Part shown: in pieces, positions 41,347-51,873 of the stretch
How the letters are laid out: every line of letters begins with the position of its first letter
Position numbering within the stretch: position 1 is the stretch's first letter
Source of the DNA: Saccharothrix saharensis
Lineage (GTDB): Bacteria; Actinomycetota; Actinomycetes; Mycobacteriales; Pseudonocardiaceae
Assembly (NCBI RefSeq): GCF_006716745.1
Contig: NZ_VFPP01000001.1
Location: 5,901,386-5,965,385, forward strand
Length of the DNA: 64,000 nt
Direction of reading: 5' to 3'
Made by a program: the position numbers and the translations under genes
The notes under the pieces: generated by a model
Database searches by the model: none
Seen by the model: the letters and a program-made list of their open reading frames with translations, nothing else
What the model was told of the DNA's origin: nothing

Positions 41347-41752
41347 GCCGGTAGTACCCCGCCACCGGCGCGCTCGCCTCCTCCAGCAACGCCGGCCCCT
41401 CCTGCGGCACGGCCGGGAAACCCCCACCCGGCTTCAACGCGTTGAGCTGCTCGGTCGACAGCGCGAACACCACCCGGCCCAACCCGGACCGCTCGATCGC
41501 ACCCGTGCACATCCCGCACGGCTGGCAGCTCGTGTACATCGTCGTCCCGGCCGCCACCTCCGGCGCGAGCGACCGCGCCGCCCACCGCGCCAGCTTCAGC
41601 TCCGGGTGCGCGGTGATGTCGTCGTCCGTCACGCTGGTGTTGCGCTCCTCCGCCAGCACCGCGCCGTCCGGCCCCACCAACAGCGACCCGAACGGCGGGT
41701 TGCCCGCCGCACGCGCCTCCGCCGCCAGCTCGATCGCCCTGTGCAAGCTCAT
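41342..41752 (-). CDS. Nucleoside/cytidine deaminase-like zinc enzyme
   Basis: This 136-residue deaminase of the cytidine/tRNA-adenosine superfamily has zinc ligands in TAHPELKLARW (His with the catalytic Glu) and TSCQPCGMCTGAI (the PCxxC cysteines). It begins SLHRAIELAAEARAAGNPPFG, the usual first helix and loop. The likely reaction is hydrolytic deamination of a base or nucleoside; the exact substrate is unknown. The ATG at 41752 overlaps the stop of the LLM-type oxidoreductase gene (ATGA), so the two are translationally coupled. Its end overlaps the tandem repeat array. Confidence 0.88.
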   Translation of the reverse strand: MSLHRAIELAAEARAAGNPPFGSLLVGPDGAVLAEERNTSVTDDDITAHPELKLARWAARSLAPEVAAGTTMYTSCQPCGMCTGAIERSGLGRVVFALSTEQLNALKPGGGFPAVPQEGPALLEEASAPVAGYYRP

Positions 41753-42582
41753 CGGAACTCCTTCCGCACGGTGGCCAACGCCTGCCATGCGACCTCGGGG
41801 TGGACGGTCTCCTGTGGATCGCCGACGAACGGGTCCAGCACCACGGCCTCGGCGCCCAGCGACCGCAGCTCCGCCAGGTCACCCACGACCTGCGCCACCG
41901 TCCCCTCGCCCAACCGCCGTCCCGGCCCCAGCTCCTCGGACGTGATGTGCAGGAGGATGCGAGGGGTCAACGCGGGCAACGGTTTCCCCTCCCCCTCCGC
42001 GATGACCTCCAAGCGCCCCAACGCTTCGCGGAACCCCTCGGGCGTGAGCCGCAGGCTGTGCCACGCGTCCCCGAGCCGCACGGCCCGCCGCAACGCCGCG
42101 TCGGAGTGCCCGCCGACCCAGATCGGGATCCGCCCGGCCCGGTAGTCCGACTCCGCGCGCCACGCCGCCCGCACGACCCGCAGCCCCTCGTCGGTCAACC
42201 GGCCGCGTTCGCCGAACGGCACGCCCAGCGCCGCGTACTCCTGCCGCGCCCACCCCACCCCGACGCCGAGCACGAACCGCCCGCCGGACAGGTCGGCGAC
42301 GTTCGCCGCCATCCGCGCCACGAGCAACGGGTGCCGGTACGGCAGCACCACCACGGTGGTGCCGAGCCGGATCCGCGACGTCACCCCCGCCAGCCACGCC
42401 AGCGCGGTGAACGGCTCGTAGAACGGGGCCGGGTACTGCTCGGCCACGTCCGGCGTCACGGCCACGTGGTCGGACACCATCAACAGGTCGAAGCCCAGGC
42501 CCTCGACCGTCCGCGCCCAGTCCCGCAGCACGTCCGGAGAGGTGCCCGGACCGAAGTTCGGGACGTTCACACCGATCTGCAC
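41749..42582 (-). CDS. LLM-class F420-dependent oxidoreductase
   Basis: This 277-residue luciferase-like flavin/F420 enzyme has MQIGVNVPNFGPGTSPDVLR, DLLMVSDHVAV, RIRLGTTVVVLPYRHPLLVARM and the phosphate-binding GGRFVLGVGVGWARQEYAALGV region, then IPIWVGGHSDAALRRA. The pattern fits F420-dependent LLM proteins common in actinobacteria. The substrate is unknown. It is divergent from an Lrp/AsnC regulator gene 93 bp away, which may control this gene and the coupled deaminase gene. Confidence 0.9.
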   Translation of the reverse strand: MQIGVNVPNFGPGTSPDVLRDWARTVEGLGFDLLMVSDHVAVTPDVAEQYPAPFYEPFTALAWLAGVTSRIRLGTTVVVLPYRHPLLVARMAANVADLSGGRFVLGVGVGWARQEYAALGVPFGERGRLTDEGLRVVRAAWRAESDYRAGRIPIWVGGHSDAALRRAVRLGDAWHSLRLTPEGFREALGRLEVIAEGEGKPLPALTPRILLHITSEELGPGRRLGEGTVAQVVGDLAELRSLGAEAVVLDPFVGDPQETVHPEVAWQALATVRKEFR

Positions 42583-42675
42583 GGCCTCAACGCTAGGCGG
42601 CGCGGCACCGATCCTGAAGAGACGTCGTCCTGTCTCGACGCCGATTCACCGCGAAATCCACGGTAAGTTGCCGGG

Positions 42676-43122
42676 ATGACCGGGAACCTCGACCCGACCG
42701 ACTGGGCCATCCTCGCCGAGCTGCAACGGGACGGCCGGATCGCGCTCAGCGAGCTGGGCCGCCGGGTGAACCTCAGCGCCTCGGCCACCACCGAACGCGT
42801 CCGCCGGCTGGAGTCCGCCGGCGTGATCACCGGCTACCGGGCCGAGGTGGACCTGGGCAAGGTCGGCTACGCGGTGCTCGCGGTCGTCCGCCTGAAGTAC
42901 CCGGGCAACCGGCACGAGCCGCTGCACGCCCTGCTGGCCGACCGCCCCGAGATCCTGGAGTGCCTGCGCACCACCGGCGACGACTGCTACACGCTCAAGG
43001 TCGCCGCCACGTCCATGCCGCACCTGGAGCAGGTCGTCAACGACCTCACCGGCTTCGGCAGCACCACCACGAACATCGTCTACAGCCAGACCCTGCCGTA
43101 CCGGGGTGTGTCGCAGGCGTAG
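42676..43122 (+). CDS. Lrp/AsnC-family regulator
   Basis: This 148-residue regulator has an N-terminal helix-turn-helix (LDPTDWAILAELQRDGRIAL, LSELGRRVNLSASATTERVR) and a C-terminal RAM ligand-binding domain (GYAVLAVVRLKYPGNRH through CYTLKVAATSMPHLEQVVND). It is of standard length. Lrp-type proteins respond to amino acids or related metabolites. ATG 42676 follows a GCCGGG site. The last codons and stop lie within a strong hairpin. Confidence 0.93.
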   Translation: MTGNLDPTDWAILAELQRDGRIALSELGRRVNLSASATTERVRRLESAGVITGYRAEVDLGKVGYAVLAVVRLKYPGNRHEPLHALLADRPEILECLRTTGDDCYTLKVAATSMPHLEQVVNDLTGFGSTTTNIVYSQTLPYRGVSQA

Positions 43123-43135
43123 CGCGACACACCCC
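43103..43135. terminator. Bidirectional hairpin spanning the Lrp stop codon
   Basis: A perfect 12-bp stem (GGGGTGTGTCGC at 43103-43114 with 43124-43135) and 9-nt loop include the stop codon of the Lrp gene, and the hairpin ends 9 bp from the converging membrane-protein gene. It probably terminates both transcripts. Confidence 0.7.
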
Positions 43136-43143
43136 GCCGGCGA

Positions 43144-44016
43144 CTACTCCCAGGCCACGGCCGGCGCGCACGTCGCCGGGTCGCGGTCGCGGGCGCCGAC
43201 GACGATCCGCCCGTCCGGGTCCACCCAGCACTTGGTCCGGTCCCACCCGGCACCCCACTCGCCGAGCAGTGCGCCCTGCGCGTCGAACGCCCGCACGTAG
43301 CCGTACTGCTCCCACCCGGCCGGGACCCGCCAGTCCGACGGGTGCGCGATCCGGGCCACGAACGTGCCGTTGGCGATCGTCGCGTCGACCTCCTGCCCGT
43401 TGCGCCCGAAGGTCACCCTGGCCACCTTCGACGTCACGCGGCCGACCGCCTGGTCGTACCCGGGCCGGCCCGCGTACTCGGGCTTGCCGCCGTCACCGCC
43501 GGAGGCCGAGCTCATCTCGTCCGCGGCGAACTCGCCGGGCAGCCACCCCGTGCGGAGGCCACTGGCCATCGCCGAGTTGTAAGGCATGGTGGGGCCGTCG
43601 ACCGTGCAGCTCAGCACGTCGTGCTCGGAGTAGAGCAGCGCGAACGTGCCGATCTCGTCGGTCAGGTACTGGTGCAGCACGGGCTCGCTCCTGACGCCCG
43701 CGCTGTCCGCGCAGCCCTGCTCGATCTCGGCGATCCGCTCCGGCGCGAGCCCGGCCACCACCGGCGTGGCGGCCGGAGCGGAGGACGTCGTGGTCGGCAC
43801 GACGGTCGGGCCAACCGCCACGTCGTCACCGCCCTGCTGCCGCGGTGTGACGACCGCGACCAGCGCGACGACGGCCGCCACCGCGACACCGGCGGTGATC
43901 AGGGGCGCGAACCGGACGGCACGGCGACCGCCGGTGACCTCGTCCTCCAGCCGCGCGCGGATCCGGGCCCGGCTGCGCGGCGGAACGTCCCGGGTCGGGG
44001 GCGGTGCGTGGTTCAT
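43144..44016 (-). CDS. Single-span membrane protein coupled to ECF sigma factor
   Basis: This 290-residue protein starts at ATG 44016 behind TGGAGGACCG and overlaps the sigma stop (ATGA). Residues 1-35 are basic and cytoplasmic (RSRARIRARLEDEVTGGRRA), then one membrane helix (LITAGVAVAAVVALVAVV), a Thr/Ser/Pro spacer and an extracellular domain with several cysteines. The order of genes and the topology are those of an anti-sigma factor, but no recognisable anti-sigma (ZAS) motif is present. Role as an anti-sigma or sensor is inferred from position. Confidence 0.75.
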   Translation of the reverse strand: MNHAPPPTRDVPPRSRARIRARLEDEVTGGRRAVRFAPLITAGVAVAAVVALVAVVTPRQQGGDDVAVGPTVVPTTTSSAPAATPVVAGLAPERIAEIEQGCADSAGVRSEPVLHQYLTDEIGTFALLYSEHDVLSCTVDGPTMPYNSAMASGLRTGWLPGEFAADEMSSASGGDGGKPEYAGRPGYDQAVGRVTSKVARVTFGRNGQEVDATIANGTFVARIAHPSDWRVPAGWEQYGYVRAFDAQGALLGEWGAGWDRTKCWVDPDGRIVVGARDRDPATCAPAVAWE

Positions 44017-44609
44017 CGGTCCTCCAGGGTGAGCGCGGGAGCTGCGACGACCGGTGCCGCGCCCAGCCTGCGGGTCAGCCGGGCCTTCGCCTTGCTGACC
44101 CGGGCCCGGACGCTCACCTCGGCGATGCCGAGCACGCCGGCGGCGTCGGCGTACGACACGCCGGACCACACGCACAGCGCGAGCGCTTCCCGTTCGTTGC
44201 GCGGCAGTTCCGCCACGGCGGCCAGGAGTCGGGCCATCCGCCGCTGGTCGTCGACCCGCTCGGCCACCTGGTCGGCGTGGTCGGGGACCGGGGCCTCCAC
44301 CGGCGCCTTGCGGAACAGGCGCAGCCGGCGCGCCACCGTGCGCCGGTCGCTGCGCACCACGTTCGTGGCCACGGCCAGCAGCCACGGCAGGGCGGAGTCG
44401 TGCTCCAGCCGCAGCCGGTCCCGCTTGCGCCAGGCCACCAGGAACGTGTTCTGCAGGTGGTCCTCGGCGGCCGCCCACGACGCGGTCAGCCGGAAGCAGT
44501 GGTTGTAGACCGCCTTGGCGTGCCGGTCGAACAGCACGCCGAAAGCCGGTCCGCTCCCCGCCGCGGCCTGTGACCACAGGGTGCGGTCGTCGGGGTCATC
44601 GGTCGTCAT
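44013..44609 (-). CDS. ECF RNA polymerase sigma factor
   Basis: This 198-residue sigma factor starts at ATG 44609. Region 2 is FDRHAKAVYNHCFRLTASWA, with the promoter-melting stretch ALPWLLAVATNVVRSDRR. Region 4 is LPRNEREALALCVWSGVSYA, then DAAGVLGIAEVSVRARVSKA. It has the size and linker of a classical ECF sigma, unlike the longer ECF42 proteins elsewhere in the window. It is cotranscribed with the downstream membrane protein. The target genes cannot be told from the sequence. Confidence 0.92.
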   Translation of the reverse strand: MTTDDPDDRTLWSQAAAGSGPAFGVLFDRHAKAVYNHCFRLTASWAAAEDHLQNTFLVAWRKRDRLRLEHDSALPWLLAVATNVVRSDRRTVARRLRLFRKAPVEAPVPDHADQVAERVDDQRRMARLLAAVAELPRNEREALALCVWSGVSYADAAGVLGIAEVSVRARVSKAKARLTRRLGAAPVVAAPALTLEDR

Positions 44610-44803
44610 GCACCACTCGTGCCCACCGGGCGTGGAAGTGTTGCCTCCCGGTACGCCAAAGGGCCGCCGCCGGCGAGGTCGGCCTCGTCGTTGAGACCTC
44701 CAGGGCGTGGGGGAGAGCGCTCTCACCCCGCGTCCAGCCACACCGGCGGCGGCCCCTCGGACCCGACAACGCCGCCGCCGTGCGTTGCGGGACGACCCGT
44801 CTC

Positions 44804-44817
44804 TGGGAACGTTCCCA
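44804..44817. promoter_or_regulatory. CebR-like palindrome (variant centre)
   Basis: TGGGAACGTTCCCA is a perfect palindrome matching the CebR site at 12 of 14 positions, with symmetric changes at the centre. It lies about 200 bp upstream of the ECF sigma start. It may be bound by CebR or by a related LacI-family protein. Confidence 0.45.
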
Positions 44818-44865
44818 GGCTCGACGGTAGCGCACCCCGCAGGCACCTGGCAAGCGCTTTCCGGC

Positions 44866-44902
44866 GGGGCGGTTCACGCTGCTGAACAGCGGGAACCGCC
44901 CC
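44866..44902 (-). terminator. Hairpin terminator after the cutinase gene
   Basis: A 10-bp stem (GGGGCGGTTC at 44866-44875 with 44893-44902) continues through an inner stem CGCTG/CAGCG (44877-44881 with 44887-44891). It starts 11 bp past the cutinase stop on the minus strand. Confidence 0.7.
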
Positions 44903-44912
44903 ACCGGGCACA

Positions 44913-45785
44913 TCAGGAGGAGTGCGGGCAGGTGTCCCGGTACTCGGAGATCGCCGCATCGCGCGGCGCCGGGCACAGGAACTGCTCGTAGCGGGTGTCG
45001 TCGTCGATGAACCGCTTGAGCCACGCGATGCTGTACTTCGCGATCGTGGTGTTCGGGCTGTTCGGCGCGAAGTGGCTCGCGCCCCCCAGTTCCAGGTACG
45101 CCTTGTCCAGGGTGGACGGCAGGCCGGTGTAGAACGGCTCGGAGTGCGACCTGACGGACGCGACCGAGTCGTTCTCCGCGCCGACGACCAGGGTCGGCGT
45201 CCGCACGGTCGACCACGTCTTGGTGGTGTTCCACGCGGTGAGCGGGATGGAGGCCTGCAGGCTCGGCCGGTCCTTGGTGGCCTCCAGCGCGCCACCGCCG
45301 CCCATCGAGTGCCCCATCACGCCCAGTCGCGAGGCGTCGATGCGGCTGCGCACGGTGCTGCTCGTGGTGAGGTAGTCCAGCGCGGCCAGCAGTTGGTCAC
45401 CGCGCGAGGAGGGCTGGTCGTAGCGGGAGTTCGTGTCGATGATGAAGATGACGAAGCCCTGCGAGGCCAGGCGCGGCCCGAGCCAGGACAGGCTGGACTG
45501 CGTGGCCGTGTAACCGGGTGAGACGGCGACCGCGCCGAACGTGCCCTCGGCGGTGCTGGTCGGGTAGTGGATCGTGCCGCCGCCGAAGCCGCGCACGCTC
45601 AGCGAGGACACGGTCGTCTGGCTGGTGGCGAACGGCCCGCGGGTGGCCTCGATGCTCGAAGTGGACGGTGCCGGCCCCCTCTCGTAGGGGTTCTCCGCGG
45701 CTTGTGCGACCGCGCCGGACGTGGTGAGGGCAACCGTCGCGGCCAGGACCAGGGCGCGACGGGACAGGGGAGACCTCAAGGACAT
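44913..45785 (-). CDS. Secreted cutinase / PET-hydrolase family polyesterase
   Basis: This 290-residue secreted alpha/beta hydrolase closely follows the actinobacterial cutinase (Thermobifida TfCut2, LCC) pattern. After a signal peptide ending AVAQAA it reads ENPYERGPAPSTSSIEATRG, then GFGGGTIHYP and VAVSPGYTATQSSLSWLG. The nucleophile is Ser160 in GHSMGGGGALEAT, with Asp206 in GAENDSVAS and His238 in GASHFAPN. The oxyanion Tyr/Met and the aromatic TAW positions are present, and two C-terminal cysteines (LCPAPRD...DTC) form the conserved disulfide. It should hydrolyse cutin and synthetic polyesters. ATG 45785 follows GGGAAC; a terminator follows the gene. Confidence 0.94.
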   Translation of the reverse strand: MSLRSPLSRRALVLAATVALTTSGAVAQAAENPYERGPAPSTSSIEATRGPFATSQTTVSSLSVRGFGGGTIHYPTSTAEGTFGAVAVSPGYTATQSSLSWLGPRLASQGFVIFIIDTNSRYDQPSSRGDQLLAALDYLTTSSTVRSRIDASRLGVMGHSMGGGGALEATKDRPSLQASIPLTAWNTTKTWSTVRTPTLVVGAENDSVASVRSHSEPFYTGLPSTLDKAYLELGGASHFAPNSPNTTIAKYSIAWLKRFIDDDTRYEQFLCPAPRDAAISEYRDTCPHSS

Positions 45786-45807
45786 GGCTTTTGTTCCCAG
45801 CGTGGCA

Positions 45808-45829
45808 AGGACTTGGCGGCGTAAGTCCT
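45808..45829. promoter_or_regulatory. Inverted repeat upstream of the cutinase gene
   Basis: AGGACTT (45808-45814) and AAGTCCT (45823-45829) form a 7-bp inverted repeat with an 8-bp spacer, 23 bp upstream of the cutinase start in the divergent promoter region shared with the GH3 gene. It could be an operator or a 5' leader hairpin. Confidence 0.35.
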
Positions 45830-45969
45830 GAGTGGACCAACTGACCCGGAGGAGTCTGACCCACTACCTACTCTCGCGTCAAGTAAGTGGTTGTGCACAC
45901 ACTGTTACCAGAAAAAGTTTCACCTCCGCGTACCGGGAAACCGATCGACAACCGGAACTGCGACCTGCG

Positions 45970-45983
45970 AGGAAGCGCTCCCA
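45970..45983. promoter_or_regulatory. CebR-like operator upstream of the GH3 gene
   Basis: AGGAAGCGCTCCCA matches the CebR site at 12 of 14 positions with an intact right half. It lies 75 bp upstream of the GH3 start. Together with the enzyme's beta-glucosidase family it suggests control by cellobiose. Confidence 0.6.
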
Positions 45984-46057
45984 CGGTGGTCTTGACCGCG
46001 AACCGGCCGGTCACCAGGATCGGGCGCGACACAGCCGTCGAACGAACGGAACCGCCG

Positions 46058-48661
<2,604 letters not shown>

Positions 48662-48678
48662 CCGACATCCGCCGACCC

Positions 48679-48708
48679 GGAGCCCTTCCCCGTCAGGGGG
48701 AGGGCTCC
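48679..48708. terminator. Hairpin between convergent GH3 and ECF42 genes
   Basis: A 13-bp stem with one mismatch (GGAGCCCTTCCCC at 48679-48691 with 48696-48708) and a 4-nt GTCA loop lie 17 bp after the GH3 stop and overlap the last codons of the converging sigma gene. Confidence 0.7.
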
Positions 48709-49865
48709 GCCGCGTTCCGCGGGCCCCTGAGCAGCCCGTTCAGCCGGGCCGCCTGCTTGGTGAGGTGGGCGTGCTCGGCCAGGTCGACCGCCTTGCGCGC
48801 CGCCTCGACGTACAGCCGCGCCGCCGCGGCCAGGTCACCGTCGCGCTCCCGCAGGTGCGCCTCCACCGCCGCGTACCGGGGCAGCGCGTCGTCCACCCCG
48901 GCGAGCGCCGCCAACCCGGCCCGCGGGCCGTCCGCCTCGCCGACCGCGACCGCCCGGTTGAGCCGCACGACCGGGCTGTCGGTCAGCCCCACCAGCTCGT
49001 CGTACCACTCCACGCCCTGCACCCAGTCGGTCTCCTCCGCCCGCGGCGCGTCGGCGTGCAGCGCGGCGATGGCGGCCTGTGCCTGGAACTCGCCCAGCCG
49101 GTCCCGGGCCAGGGCCGCCTGGAGGACGGCGACGCCCTCGGCGATCAACCGGGTGTCCCACAGTCCCCGGTCCTGCTCGGCGAGCGGCACCAGGCTCCCG
49201 TCCGGCGTGGTCCGGGCCGCCCGCCGGGCGTGGTGCAGCAGCATCAGCGCCAGCAACCCGGCCACCTCCGGGTGGTCGATCGACGCCGCGAGCTGCCGGG
49301 TGAGCCGGATGGCCTCCACCACGAGGTCGACGTCCCCGGAGTACCCCTCGTTGAACACCAGGTACAGCACCCTCAGCACGGTGGCGACGTCACCGGGTTG
49401 GTCGAAGCGGACGGTCGACACCGTCCGCTTCGCCCGGCTGATCCGCTGCGCCATGGTCGTCTCCGGCACCAGGTACGCCTGCGCGATCTGCCGCGTGGTC
49501 AGGCCGCCGACGGCGCGCAGCGTGAGCGCGACCGCCGACGACGGCGTCAGCGACGGGTGGGCGCACAGGAAGTAGAGCTGGAGCGTGTCGTCCACCGCCG
49601 CCGCGGGCCCCGGCTCCGGTTCCCCGTCCACGACCTCCTCGCGGCGCCGACGCGCGGCGTCCGCCCGGGTCGCGTCGAGGAACCGGCGCCAGGCCACGGT
49701 GACCAGCCAGCCCTTGGGGTCGCGCGGCGGGTCGTCCGGCCACACCCGGACCGCCTCGACCAGCGCGTCCTGCACCGCGTCCTCGGCCGCCGCGAAGTCG
49801 GCCCCGCGGCGGACGAGGATCGTGAGCACGCTCGGCGTGAGGCCGCGGAGCAGGAGTTCGTCCAT
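48693..49865 (-). CDS. ECF42-group sigma factor (second copy)
   Basis: This 390-residue protein has the ECF42 layout of the copy at 12741-13985: region 2 (FAAAEDAVQDALVEAVRVWP, WRRFLDATRADAARRR), region 4 (LTTRQIAQAYLVPETTMAQR), then the extension VLYLVFNEGYSGDVD and TPR-like C-terminal half. Overall similarity to the first copy is clear in regions 2, 4 and the NEGYS motif but low elsewhere, so this is an old paralogue, not a recent duplication. ATG 49865 lies 9 bp after the DGPF gene; both share the promoter at 50339-50365. Confidence 0.93.
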   Translation of the reverse strand: MDELLLRGLTPSVLTILVRRGADFAAAEDAVQDALVEAVRVWPDDPPRDPKGWLVTVAWRRFLDATRADAARRRREEVVDGEPEPGPAAAVDDTLQLYFLCAHPSLTPSSAVALTLRAVGGLTTRQIAQAYLVPETTMAQRISRAKRTVSTVRFDQPGDVATVLRVLYLVFNEGYSGDVDLVVEAIRLTRQLAASIDHPEVAGLLALMLLHHARRAARTTPDGSLVPLAEQDRGLWDTRLIAEGVAVLQAALARDRLGEFQAQAAIAALHADAPRAEETDWVQGVEWYDELVGLTDSPVVRLNRAVAVGEADGPRAGLAALAGVDDALPRYAAVEAHLRERDGDLAAAARLYVEAARKAVDLAEHAHLTKQAARLNGLLRGPRNAAEPSP

Positions 49866-49874
49866 CGTCCGGCG

Positions 49875-50282
49875 TCAGTCCGCGATGGTGTGCGACGACG
49901 TCAGGAACGGGCGCAGCTCCAGCCACTCGTGGATCGGCCGCCCGCCCGCACCGGGTGCCGCGGACAGCTCGCCCGCCAGTTCCACCGCCCGCTCGTAGCT
50001 GTCCACGTCGATCACCATCCAGCCCGCGATGAGGTCCTTGGTCTCGGCGAACGGCCCGTCGGTGACCGGCGGGCGGCCCTCGCCGTCGTACCGGACGAAC
50101 GTCCCCTGCGGGGCGAGCGCCTGGCCGTCCACGAACTCGCCCGTCTCCTCCAGCCGACGCGCGAAGTCGTTCATGTACTGGACGTGGGCCGTGATCTCCT
50201 CCGGCGTCCACTGGTCCATGGGCACGTCGTTGACCGCCGCCGGAGCGCCGCGGTAGTGCTTGAGCAGCAGGTACTTGGCCAT
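49875..50282 (-). CDS. YCII-domain (DGPF) protein, second ECF42 partner
   Basis: This 135-residue protein starts at ATG 50282 behind GAGGAGAACC. It has the YCII fold with VTDGPFAETKDLIAGWMVID, carrying the DGPF motif, and ends HEWLELRPFLTSSHTIAD. It is the partner of the second ECF42 sigma. Compared with the copy at 14040-14471 it has a different N-terminus (MAKYLLLKHYRGAP) and no charged tail, matching a different DGPF subtype. Confidence 0.92.
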   Translation of the reverse strand: MAKYLLLKHYRGAPAAVNDVPMDQWTPEEITAHVQYMNDFARRLEETGEFVDGQALAPQGTFVRYDGEGRPPVTDGPFAETKDLIAGWMVIDVDSYERAVELAGELSAAPGAGGRPIHEWLELRPFLTSSHTIAD

Positions 50283-50338
50283 GGTGGTTCTCCTCGGTGC
50301 TGCGGTGCGTCCCATTCTGGTCGCACTTCCACCGCGGG

Positions 50339-50365
50339 GACGGAGCCGAGGACGGGTTCTCGACA
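50339..50365 (-). promoter_or_regulatory. ECF42-type promoter of the second DGPF gene
   Basis: On the minus strand TGTCGA (50360-50365), 17 bp, CGTC (50339-50342) lie 57 bp before the DGPF start. Upstream is GAAAGAATCTTCCGG, resembling the A-rich element before the YCII and DoxX promoters. Confidence 0.65.
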
Positions 50366-50384
50366 TCACGGCCGGAAGATTCTT

Positions 50385-50978
50385 TCAGTACCCCACCGTG
50401 AACCGGACACCTCGGTGCCGGGGCGTCTCGGCCTCGTCCAGCAGGGCCACCGCCAGGTCCTCGACCGAGATGGTCGACCCGACCTGCTCGTCCCGGCCGA
50501 CCCGGAACACGCCGGTCCGCTCACCGGGCTCCAGCAGCGACGGCGGGCTGAGGTAGGTCCAGTCCGCCGCGCGGTCGGCCAGGCACACCGCCAACTGCTC
50601 GGCGCACGCCCGGGCGATGGGCTTGAGCTCGTCCGGGAAGCCGGGTGCCTGCTCCACGGTGTGCCCCTCGGGGGTCACGAGCGTGGCGGCCCCTCCCACC
50701 AGCACCAACCGCGCCCCGGTCCGCGTCACGCCGGCGAGCAGCGCCCGGGCCGCCTCGACCAGTTGGTCCTCCTGCCCGTCGACCGGCCGGGTGGCGCTGA
50801 TCACCAGGTCGGAATCGGCGCTGAGCCGCACGACGTCCGCGACCACCCGCGCGTCCCCGACCTCGGCGCCGGCCGCGGGCTTCCGGCTGACGGGCGTGAC
50901 CTCGTGCCCGCGCCGCCGTGCCTCCTCCACCACGCGCCGACCGACGCTACCGAACGCTCCGAACACGGTGATCCGCAC
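50385..50978 (-). CDS. NmrA/Rossmann-fold NAD(P)-binding reductase
   Basis: This 197-residue protein starts at GTG 50978 behind a GAGGAGGGGGGAAG site. It has the cofactor motif VFGAFGSVGRRVVEEARRRG, a DLVISATRP strand, LVLVGGAATLV and WTYLSPPSLLEPGERTGVFR, typical of the small NmrA/biliverdin-reductase-like family. It overlaps the end of the EamA transporter gene by 32 bp, so the two are cotranscribed. Substrate unknown. Confidence 0.88.
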   Translation of the reverse strand: MRITVFGAFGSVGRRVVEEARRRGHEVTPVSRKPAAGAEVGDARVVADVVRLSADSDLVISATRPVDGQEDQLVEAARALLAGVTRTGARLVLVGGAATLVTPEGHTVEQAPGFPDELKPIARACAEQLAVCLADRAADWTYLSPPSLLEPGERTGVFRVGRDEQVGSTISVEDLAVALLDEAETPRHRGVRFTVGY

Positions 50979-51873
50979 CGCTTCCCCCCTCCTGCTCGAC
51001 CTTCTCGTCCTGCTCGACCCTCTGTGCCGGATCGCTCCGGGCCGGATTCCCCTGGGCCACGACCAGCGCCGCGAGCACGACCACCGCACCGAAGACCTGC
51101 GACGCGCTCAGGCCCTGGTCGAGCACGAGCCACCCGACCGCCGTCGCGACCACGGGGCTCAGCAAACCGAGGAACGTGACCTGCGTGGCGGCGAGCACCC
51201 GGATCCCCCGGAACCACAGCGCGTACGCCACCGCGCCGCCGATGATCCCCAGGTAGGCGAACCCGCCGACGTTGGCCGCGGTCATCGCCGGCGGCGCCCC
51301 TTCGACCAGGAACGTCACCGGCAGCAGCACGAGACCGCCGGCCACGAGTTGCCACCCGGTCAGGGCCGGCAGCGGGGCGGGCGACGCCCACCGCTTGCCC
51401 AGCACGACGCCGGCGGCCATCGCGACCGCGCCACCGAGCGCCGCCGCCACCCCGACCAGGTCCAGCCGCGCGTCCGCCCGCAGCACCAGCAGCGCCACGC
51501 CCACCACTCCCGCGATCCCGGCGAGCGCCGTCCGCGTCGTCATCCGCTGCCCCAGCAGCACCACCGCCAGCCCGGCCACGATCAACGGCTGCACGGCGCC
51601 GACGGTCGCCGCCACCCCGCCCGGGAGCCGGTAGGCGGCCAGGAACAGCAACGGCAGGAACACGCCGATGTTCAGCGTGCCCAGCACCAGCGAGCGCCAC
51701 CACCAGTCGCCCTCCGGCAACCGCCGCGTGACCGCCACCAGCACCAACCCGGCCGGCAACGCCCGCAGCAGCCCGGCGAGCAGGGGCCGGTCCGGCGGCA
51801 GGTACTCGGTGGTGACGTAGTACGTCGTGCCCCACACGGCGGGGGCGAGCGCGGTCACCCATTTGCTTAGCAC
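50947..51873 (-). CDS. EamA/DMT-family transporter
   Basis: This 308-residue, ten-helix transporter has two EamA repeats: LAPAVWGTTYYVTTEYLPPD, LLRALPAGLVLVAV, YRLPGGVAATVGAVQPLIVA, then a second repeat with GIIGGAVAYALWFRGIRVLA. It likely exports a small metabolite or drug. The first start is GTG 51873, but it lies inside a CTTAG/CTAAG palindrome; GTG 51858 gives the usual short N-terminus and is equally plausible. The charged tail (RVEQDEKVEQEGGSGADH) overlaps the reductase gene. It is divergent from a MarR gene. Confidence 0.9.
   Translation of the reverse strand: MLSKWVTALAPAVWGTTYYVTTEYLPPDRPLLAGLLRALPAGLVLVAVTRRLPEGDWWWRSLVLGTLNIGVFLPLLFLAAYRLPGGVAATVGAVQPLIVAGLAVVLLGQRMTTRTALAGIAGVVGVALLVLRADARLDLVGVAAALGGAVAMAAGVVLGKRWASPAPLPALTGWQLVAGGLVLLPVTFLVEGAPPAMTAANVGGFAYLGIIGGAVAYALWFRGIRVLAATQVTFLGLLSPVVATAVGWLVLDQGLSASQVFGAVVVLAALVVAQGNPARSDPAQRVEQDEKVEQEGGSGADHRVRSVR

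Larger units (their letters stand above)
44610..44912. other. 303-bp gene-free gap with several LacI-type palindromes
   Basis: No convincing coding region was seen. It contains three GCGC- or CG-centred palindromes: GAGAGCGCTCTC (44713-44724), TGGGAACGTTCCCA (44804-44817) and GGCAAGCGCTTTCC (44849-44862). It also holds the terminator hairpin of the upstream cutinase gene (44866-44902). The first three would lie upstream of the sigma factor gene on the minus strand. Confidence 0.5.

Noticed and set aside
41342..41752. Defective deaminase because the zinc motif reads HPE instead of HAE
   Set aside because: HPE is common in this actinobacterial deaminase branch, and the PCxxC cysteines are intact.
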